From the NCBI GenBank assembly GCA_964236105.1, contig CAXSBC010000010.1, positions 1 through 64,000 of the forward strand: a stretch of DNA of 64,000 nucleotides, given 5' to 3'. The notes beneath the pieces were generated by a model. It did no database searches and was not told where the DNA came from. It worked only from the letters and a program-made list of their open reading frames with translations. The translations under genes and the position numbers were made by a program. Origin of the DNA: Lichenicola sp964236105 (GTDB taxonomy: Bacteria; Pseudomonadota; Alphaproteobacteria; Acetobacterales; Acetobacteraceae). Positions 58,456 through 64,000 of the stretch are shown piece by piece. Position 1 is the stretch's first letter. Every line of letters begins with the position of its first letter.

Positions 58456-61073
58456 GCCCGGCCGCCGCGCGACATCGGATGCGGCCGGCGGTTCCGGACA
58501 CCCGCGGTGGCGGGGCGCTGGGCGCGCCTGCCCGGCTGGCGGGTCAGGCGGCGCAGCTCCTGCGCCACGCCGGGTGCCAGCACCAGCTCCTCGGCCGAGG
58601 GCTCGGCCTCGCCCATCGCCTCGGCCAGCAGCGCCTCGGTCTCGGCCAGCATCGCGTCCTCGTCGGCTTCGGAGCGCACGAACTCGCGGCCGATATCGAG
58701 CATCACCGGGATCGCCAGCGGCGACACGCGCTGCAGCCGTGCCACGCGGATATGGTTCTCGACGCGCAGCAGCATGTCGGACAGGCGGTCGACGTCGGTC
58801 AGGCCGCCGGCGGCCTCGGCGCGGGTGGCGCGCAGCAGCACGTGGCCGGGCTGGTGCCGGCGCAGCACGTCGTAGACGAGGTCGCTGTTGACCGTGACCT
58901 GCTTGGCCGTGCCGGTCTGGCCCGGATGCTGGCGCTCGATCAGGCCGGCGATGACGGCGACGTTGCGGAAGGTCCGTCGCAGCATCGAGCTTTCCGCCAT
59001 CCAGCTCTCCAGGTCGTCGCCCAGCATGTCGGGCGCGAACAAACCCGGAATATCCTGCGGCGGATTGGCGCACCAGAGGGCGATCGCATAGTCGGTGGCG
59101 ACGAAGCCGAGCGGCATGGCGCCCTCCCGCGACAGCCGCCGGGTCAGCAGCATGCCCAGCGTCTGGTGCGCGTTGCGGCCCTCGAAGCAGTACGCGACCA
59201 GAAAGAAGCGGCCATGGCGGGGGAAGATCTCCACCAGCAGGTCGTCCGGACCGGGCAGCAGCGAGCGCTCCTGCTGCAGTTGCAGCCATTCGCGCACGGG
59301 CTCGGGATACAGCGCCCACGCCTCCGGATCGTGCAGCATCCGCCGCACCCGGGCGGCCAGGCCAGAGGAGAGCGGATACTTGGAGCCGGCATAGGTGGGC
59401 ACCATCGGCTCGCCGGCGCCGCCTTCGGCCACCTCGACCACGGTCTCGCGCAGGCGGACGAACCGCAGCTTGCGGCCGGCGAACAGGAAGGCGTCGCCCG
59501 GGCTCAGCGTGGTGGCGAAGCCCTCCTCGATTTCGCCCAGCGTAAAGCCGCGCAGACCGCCCAGCCTGACCTTCAGCACCGGCGCCTCGACGATGGTGCC
59601 GGCATTCATCCGCGCCTGCCGCGCCACCCGCTCGCCGCGGATATGGATCAGCCCCTCGGCATCGCGGAACAGCTTGCGGTAGCGCTCATAGGCGACCAGC
59701 GCGTAGCCGCCATCCTCGACGAAGCCCAGCACGTCGTCGAAATCCCGGCGGCTCAGCGCGGCGTAGGGGGCGGCGTTGCGGACCTCGTCATACAGCGCGT
59801 CCGCGGTGAACGGGCCGCTCGCCGCCATCAGCAGCACGTGCTGCGCCAGCACGTCGAGGCCGCCCGGGCACGGCGCCTCGCCGTCGAGCTCCATCGCCGC
59901 CACGCCCTGGATCGCCGCCTGGCACTCCAGCACCTCGAAGCGGTTGGCCGGCACCAGGATCGCGTTCGAGGCCTCGTCCATGCGGTGGTTGGCGCGGCCG
60001 ACCCGCTGCAGCAGCCGCGACACGCCCTTGGGCGCGCCGACCTGGATCACCTGATCCACGCCGCCCCAGTCGATGCCGAGATCGAGGGAGGAGGTGGCGA
60101 TCACGCCGCGAAGCCCGTCCTTGGCGTCCGGCCCGCGCGACATCGCCGCCTCGACGCGCCGGCGCTGGGCGATGTCGAGGCTGCCGTGATGCAGCGCGAT
60201 CGGCAGGGTGTCGTCGTTGATGCGCCACAGGGCCGCGAACAGCAGCTCGGACTGGGCGCGCGTGTTGACGAACACGATGGTCATGCCGGACGCGGCGATC
60301 TTCTCCAGGATCACCGAGGCGCCGGCGAGCCCCATCCGCCCCGACCAGGGCACGTGCGCGTCCGGCAGCAGCATCGACAGCGCAGGCGGCGCGCCGTGCG
60401 GCGCCTCGATCATCCGCGCCGGGCAAGACGGCGTGCCGACATAGGCGCGCAGCGCGTCGGGATGCGCCACCGTGGCCGACAGGCCGATGCGGCGCGCGTC
60501 CGGCGCCAGCAGCGACAGCCGTGCCAGGCACAGAGCGAGCTGGTCGCCGCGCTTCATCCCGGCCAGCGCATGCACCTCGTCGATGACGATGCGCCGCAGG
60601 CCCGCGAACATCGCCCCGGCATCGCGTCGCGACAGCAGCAGCACCAGGCTTTCCGGGGTGGTGAGCAGGATGTCCGGCGGATGCTCGCGCTGCCGGGCGC
60701 GCCGGTCGGCGGGCGTGTCGCCGGTACGGGTCTCGATGCGGATGCGCAGGCCCATCTCCTCGACGGGCGCGGTCAGGTTGCGGGCGATGTCGGTGGCGAG
60801 CGCCTTCAGCGGGCTGATGTAGAGGGTGTGCAGCCGGTCGCGCTCGCCGGTCTCGTCGAGCTCGACCAGGCTCGGCAGGAAGCCGGCCAGCGTCTTGCCG
60901 CCGCCGGTCGGAGCCACCAGCAGGATGTCGGCGCCGCCGCGTGCCGCCTGCAGCACCGCGAGCTGATGCGCCCGCGGCGCCCAGCCGCGAGACGCGAACC
61001 AGTCGGCGAAGCGGGCCGGAAGCGGCGATGGCGAGGCAGGCGTGTCCGGGGTTCGCTGTCTCCTGGGGGGCAT
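58452..61073 (-). CDS. ligase-associated DNA damage response DEXH box helicase (Lhr type)
   Basis: An 873-residue superfamily 2 helicase. It has Walker A APTGGGKTLAGFLP near residue 55, the DEVH box in IVIDEVHALAG, SAT motif GLSATVAHPDAL, and helicase motif VI QRVGRANHRMD. The C-terminal Lhr-core domains follow (about 440-800). The family unwinds DNA in repair with an ATP-dependent ligase and nucleases. It shares an operon with pdeM. The start is the ATG at 61073; the last 40 residues are basic. Confidence 0.95.
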   Translation of the reverse strand: MPPRRQRTPDTPASPSPLPARFADWFASRGWAPRAHQLAVLQAARGGADILLVAPTGGGKTLAGFLPSLVELDETGERDRLHTLYISPLKALATDIARNLTAPVEEMGLRIRIETRTGDTPADRRARQREHPPDILLTTPESLVLLLSRRDAGAMFAGLRRIVIDEVHALAGMKRGDQLALCLARLSLLAPDARRIGLSATVAHPDALRAYVGTPSCPARMIEAPHGAPPALSMLLPDAHVPWSGRMGLAGASVILEKIAASGMTIVFVNTRAQSELLFAALWRINDDTLPIALHHGSLDIAQRRRVEAAMSRGPDAKDGLRGVIATSSLDLGIDWGGVDQVIQVGAPKGVSRLLQRVGRANHRMDEASNAILVPANRFEVLECQAAIQGVAAMELDGEAPCPGGLDVLAQHVLLMAASGPFTADALYDEVRNAAPYAALSRRDFDDVLGFVEDGGYALVAYERYRKLFRDAEGLIHIRGERVARQARMNAGTIVEAPVLKVRLGGLRGFTLGEIEEGFATTLSPGDAFLFAGRKLRFVRLRETVVEVAEGGAGEPMVPTYAGSKYPLSSGLAARVRRMLHDPEAWALYPEPVREWLQLQQERSLLPGPDDLLVEIFPRHGRFFLVAYCFEGRNAHQTLGMLLTRRLSREGAMPLGFVATDYAIALWCANPPQDIPGLFAPDMLGDDLESWMAESSMLRRTFRNVAVIAGLIERQHPGQTGTAKQVTVNSDLVYDVLRRHQPGHVLLRATRAEAAGGLTDVDRLSDMLLRVENHIRVARLQRVSPLAIPVMLDIGREFVRSEADEDAMLAETEALLAEAMGEAEPSAEELVLAPGVAQELRRLTRQPGRRAQRPATAGVRNRRPHPMSRGGRA

Positions 61074-61113
61074 GGGCTCCAGATAGGGCGGAACCGGCCG
61101 GGATGGAACCGGC

Positions 61114-61668
61114 TCAGGCGTAGGTGGTGGAGATCCGGTGCAGCTCCAGCGTGTTCAGCACGTCGGCGCTGCCGAGCGATCCGGCGGCGAGCTCATGATC
61201 CTGGCCGGTCTTGACGCCGTACGCCGCGAGCTCCCCCGCGGTCCAGGGTCGGACGGCGCTGCTCCCGGCCCCCGTGCCCCCGATGTCGCCCGCGCCGGCC
61301 GGCGTGGCCGGTGCCGCAGCCTTGGCGGCTGAGGGATGGAACAGGCTTGCCAGCAGGTGCCGGCCGATCTTCTCCGGATCGAACCCGGTGATCTTCTCGG
61401 CCACCGTGATGCCGACCCCGACCGGGCCGCCGAGCGCGAAGCTGGTGCCGAGCGAGGCCACGAAGCGCAGGTCGGCGTTGCCCTCGTCGCCGGTGATGGC
61501 CCGGTAGATCGCGCCGATCCCGGGGATGTATTGCAGCGGATTGAGGTCCGAGAGCAGCGTCCGGAACGACATGCCTCCCGGGGCGGTCGCGGGGGCGGGC
61601 GACGTGCCGCTCGCGGCCGGTCCGGAGGACGCCGTGACAGCCGCCTGGGTCGTCTGGTCGATGGCCAT
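61114..61668 (-). CDS. hypothetical protein of a type found in flagellar loci
   Basis: A 184-residue protein. The central part MSFRTLLSDLNPLQYIPGIG and AIYRAITGDEGNADLRFVAS, followed by a Gly-rich LGGPVGVGITVAEKITGFDP, matches a family I recall near alphaproteobacterial flagellar genes. The termini are Ala/Pro-rich. AGGAGG lies 6 bases before the ATG at 61668. No flagellar gene lies beside it here. Function unknown; a motility role would be an inference. Confidence 0.8.
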   Translation of the reverse strand: MAIDQTTQAAVTASSGPAASGTSPAPATAPGGMSFRTLLSDLNPLQYIPGIGAIYRAITGDEGNADLRFVASLGTSFALGGPVGVGITVAEKITGFDPEKIGRHLLASLFHPSAAKAAAPATPAGAGDIGGTGAGSSAVRPWTAGELAAYGVKTGQDHELAAGSLGSADVLNTLELHRISTTYA

Positions 61669-61862
61669 GCGCGGCCTCCTGGGTCCTGGAGGAAGCATGC
61701 GCGCCAATGGTGAAGGAGCGGTGAACGACCGGGCAGGCGGCCGCATCCGTCGAGCGATCGCAGCTGATCGATGGCCGACGGTCGTCAGGCCGCCTCGAGC
61801 GTCTGTTTTTCCTGGATCTTGCCCGCGACCGGGCGGTCCGCGGAGGGACGTCGTGATGGCTG

Positions 61863-62642
61863 CTACTTGTCTGTGTCCTGGAGTTGGTCGACCAGGAAAG
61901 CCCTCAACAGCGCATTAAAGGTCTGGGCTGCCTCGAACGGGGGGAAGTGCCCCACGCCTTGCATGGTCGTCAGCGATGCGCCGGTGATGAGTCTGGCGAT
62001 CAGCTCGACGGCGGCGGCCGGCGCGTTGACATCCTCAGCGCCAGCCACCACCAGGGCGGGGCAGGCGATCGCGGGAAGCTTCGCTTCCAGGTCCAGGCCA
62101 GAGATCACCTCCCACATGGAGGCATGAAAATCCGGCTCCTGGAGCAGGAGGCTCTTGGTGGCGCGGTCGAGCATGTCGGGCCGACGCTCGCGAAAGGACT
62201 GCGGGAACCAGCGCTCGTTGGAGAGCCGGGCGATCTTTGCCATGCCCTCGGCTCGCGAGACGCGGGCGCGCTCCCGCAAGACGTCGCGTACGACGTCCGG
62301 GAAGGTGCATGTGGTGGCAACCAGGCAGAGGGAGCGGACGAGGTCCGGCCGTTGCAGAGCAAATGTCTGCGCGATCATTCCCCCGACCGATACGCCAACC
62401 AGGTGAACGGGACCGGCCTCCGCATGGGCGACTACCGCCTCCAGGGCGTCGGCCATCCGGTCGAAGCTCGGCGCTTCTGCCAACTTGCCGGAAAGCCCGT
62501 GGTTGGGCAGGTCAAAGGCGATGACGTCATAGTCGCGCCCGAACCACTCGACCTGTTCGCCCCACCAGGTCAGATCCAGACCAACCGGATGCAGGAACAC
62601 TATCGGCGGCTGGCCTTGAGGCCCTGCGCGCATGAGGTTCAT
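61863..62642 (-). CDS. alpha/beta hydrolase (3-oxoadipate enol-lactonase-like)
   Basis: A 259-residue alpha/beta hydrolase. The oxyanion-hole part is IVFLHPVGLDLTWWGEQVEW, the nucleophile Ser is in LVGVSVGGMIAQ near 97, the acid in VVAGAEDVNAP, and the catalytic His in GVGHFPPFEA. It resembles PcaD-type lactonases, but no other protocatechuate gene is nearby. Codon use is less GC-extreme than in neighbours, which hints at transfer. The start is the ATG at 62642; the frame extends to 62744 through non-conserved sequence. Confidence 0.9.
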   Translation of the reverse strand: MNLMRAGPQGQPPIVFLHPVGLDLTWWGEQVEWFGRDYDVIAFDLPNHGLSGKLAEAPSFDRMADALEAVVAHAEAGPVHLVGVSVGGMIAQTFALQRPDLVRSLCLVATTCTFPDVVRDVLRERARVSRAEGMAKIARLSNERWFPQSFRERRPDMLDRATKSLLLQEPDFHASMWEVISGLDLEAKLPAIACPALVVAGAEDVNAPAAAVELIARLITGASLTTMQGVGHFPPFEAAQTFNALLRAFLVDQLQDTDK

Positions 62643-62968
62643 GTCGGCCGATCCTCTGCAACGGCCGACGCTGCAGCCCGTCAGCTGGAGGCGACTTGGC
62701 GATACAGTCAATCTCCGCAAGTCGTGCGGCATTGTCTTTGGCACGTGTTCGCTTCTGCTTTTTTGGCGGTCAGCCTTGGAAGACCTGTTTGGGCGCGTGC
62801 CGCTCGGATCAGGCGTGTGACGCGCCGCACACCCTCAGTCGACGTGAGCTTCCGGTCACGCCTGCCGGCGCGGTTGTCCTCCAGAGGAAGGGCGGAGCGG
62901 GACGAGACGCGGTTGGCGGACGCGCAGGAGGGGCTTCCTGCCAGTCGACAGGCATACCCCGTCGCCTC
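62643..62968. other. 326-base region without a gene
   Basis: Apart from short frames with no coding bias I see no gene, RNA or clear repeat. Part of it (62700-62800) is less GC-rich than the surroundings and could hold the promoter of the hydrolase gene, which reads leftward. Confidence 0.4.
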
Positions 62969-63841
62969 TCACAGCATCGGCATCCCGCCGGTCACCGGCA
63001 CGAGCGCGCCCGACATGTAGCTCCCTTCGTTCGACGCCAGAAGGACGAACGCCCCGACCATCTCGGCCGGCTGGCCCGCACGGCCGAGCGGCGTGGTGCT
63101 GCCGAGCTCCTCCATCTGTTGCTCCGTCTTCACGATCGGCTGGATCGGCGTCCAGACCGGTCCTGGCGCCACGCAGTTCACCCGGATGCCCTTGGGCGCC
63201 AGCAGGTTCGACAACGCGACGGTGAGGCTGTTGATCGCGCCCTTGGTGGCCGCATAGATCACCATCGTCTTCGACGCCACCTTGCTTTGCACGCTGGTGG
63301 TGTTCACGATTGCCGCTCCGGGCCGCATATGCGGGACGGCGGCCTTGGCGAGATGGATCATGGCGAAGACGTTTGCCGCGAACGCGCCTTCGAGGTCCGT
63401 CTCCGTCAGGTCGTCCAGCTCTTCGTTCACGGTCTGCGCCGCCGCGTTGTTCACGAGGACATCGATCCGGCCGAGTTCTCCCACCGTGCGCGCCACCAGC
63501 TCGCGGCACCAGGCCGCGTCCCTGATGTCGCCCGGCAGCAGCAGGGCCCGGCGGCCGGCCTGCTTCACCCAACGCTCCGTTTCCGCGGCATCTTCCGCCT
63601 CTGCCGCGAGATACGAGATCGCGACGTCCGCGCCTTCCCGCGCATAGGCGATCGCCACTGCCCGGCCGATGCCCGAATCGCCCCCCGTGATGAGCGCCAC
63701 CTTCCCCGCCAGCAGCCCCTTGCCGACGTAGCTCTGCTCGCCGTGATCGGGCTTGTTGCGCATTCTCGTCTCGAGGCCGGGCCGCTCCTGCGGCTGCTCC
63801 CCATCCGACTGCTGACTTCTTTCCCGCGGATCATCGCTCAT
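62969..63841 (-). CDS. SDR oxidoreductase (general stress / glucose-ribitol dehydrogenase type)
   Basis: A 290-residue NAD(P)-dependent reductase of the YghA/GSP39-like group. It has a polar N-terminal extension, then cofactor motif ALITGGDSGIGRAVAIAYAR near 50, NNAAAQ near 130, catalytic Ser and Tyr in NTTSVQS and YAATKGAI, and C-terminal SYMSGALVPVTGGMPML. Members of the group are often induced by stress. The ATG at 63841 is chosen because the sequence upstream is not conserved. Substrate unknown. Confidence 0.93.
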   Translation of the reverse strand: MSDDPRERSQQSDGEQPQERPGLETRMRNKPDHGEQSYVGKGLLAGKVALITGGDSGIGRAVAIAYAREGADVAISYLAAEAEDAAETERWVKQAGRRALLLPGDIRDAAWCRELVARTVGELGRIDVLVNNAAAQTVNEELDDLTETDLEGAFAANVFAMIHLAKAAVPHMRPGAAIVNTTSVQSKVASKTMVIYAATKGAINSLTVALSNLLAPKGIRVNCVAPGPVWTPIQPIVKTEQQMEELGSTTPLGRAGQPAEMVGAFVLLASNEGSYMSGALVPVTGGMPML

Positions 63842-64000
63842 CTGTCTCGTGCTCCTGTAGGCCGGCCACGACAGGGCGAACGGCCAGGACCGGCTTTCGT
63901 TCTGCGCTACGGCGGCGTTGCAGACATTGGACGCGTGTTCCTGAGCGAGCAGCGCTGGCGGTCGATCCGCATCGCCGGCGGCAAGCTGCACCAGATCCGC
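63842..64000. other. right edge, no supported gene
   Basis: A frame on the plus strand from about 63870 to the edge shows some third-position GC bias and could be the start of a gene that continues outside, but it has no start codon or ribosome binding site in view. Left unassigned. Confidence 0.3.

Noticed and set aside
58479..61214. 911-codon plus-strand frame opposite the helicase
   Set aside because: Shadow frame; the helicase motifs are on the minus strand.
1..64000. CRISPR arrays, rRNA genes, insertion sequences, toxin-antitoxin or known phage-defence genes
   Set aside because: I looked on both strands and found no regularly spaced repeats, rRNA motifs, transposases or recognised defence domains.

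Overview
The window is GC-rich chromosomal DNA of an alphaproteobacterium, most likely a member of the Acetobacteraceae. The inference rests on the strong G/C preference at third codon positions, a MucR regulator, a LysR gene directly downstream of trxB, a GreA/GreB-like factor of a type I associate with this group, Zur- and NrdR-type sites, and two copies of a hairpin repeat I recognise from this family. No sequence search was possible, so the family assignment is an inference. All product names come from reading the translated proteins.

Layout. 1-1950 is the right end of an integrated element: a partial unknown gene and a P4-type tyrosine integrase, with lower GC than the rest. 2-7.6 kb holds small proteins, mucR, an aldehyde dehydrogenase, sppA and ihfB. 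7.7-18 kb holds manC, LysR/trxB/Lrp, two membrane glycosyltransferases, motB-motA and a Rieske-type NAD(P)H reductase. 18-21 kb holds a Nudix hydrolase, a free-Met-(R)-sulfoxide reductase, tRNA-Arg(ACG), a lipoprotein and guaA. 21.4-24.5 kb is a large periplasmic-sensor diguanylate cyclase. 24.6-30.3 kb is a zinc locus: a TonB receptor, zur and divergent znuACB, with three similar palindromic sites. 30.5-38.4 kb holds a PLP-dependent sulfur amino acid enzyme, nrdA and nrdB (5 kb apart, each with an NrdR-like box), a MYG1 protein, a Gre-like factor, a fumarylacetoacetase-family enzyme and an SDR. 38.9-46.8 kb is a sugar or polyol uptake and catabolism cluster: AraC regulator, CUT2 ABC transporter, polyol dehydrogenase, FGGY kinase and an L-xylulose-reductase-like SDR.

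47-56 kb is housekeeping: an HPF/cold-shock fusion, trmN6/ispB, murI/pyrE, an ELM1-like protein, gltA, sixA, chorismate mutase and a phosphatase. 56-61 kb is a DNA-repair block of photolyase, pdeM and an Lhr-type helicase. 61-64 kb holds a flagellar-locus-type protein, an alpha/beta hydrolase and a stress-type SDR.

The parts most worth a second look are: the integrase whose expected start codon is ATA behind a perfect ribosome binding site; a pair of overlapping, related single-helix membrane micro-proteins; the zinc regulon with shared sites and an atypical ZnuA; the structured leader before the sulfur amino acid enzyme; the paired NrdR boxes; and the polyol cluster of unknown substrate. Nothing here is clearly a wholly new defence or mobile system.
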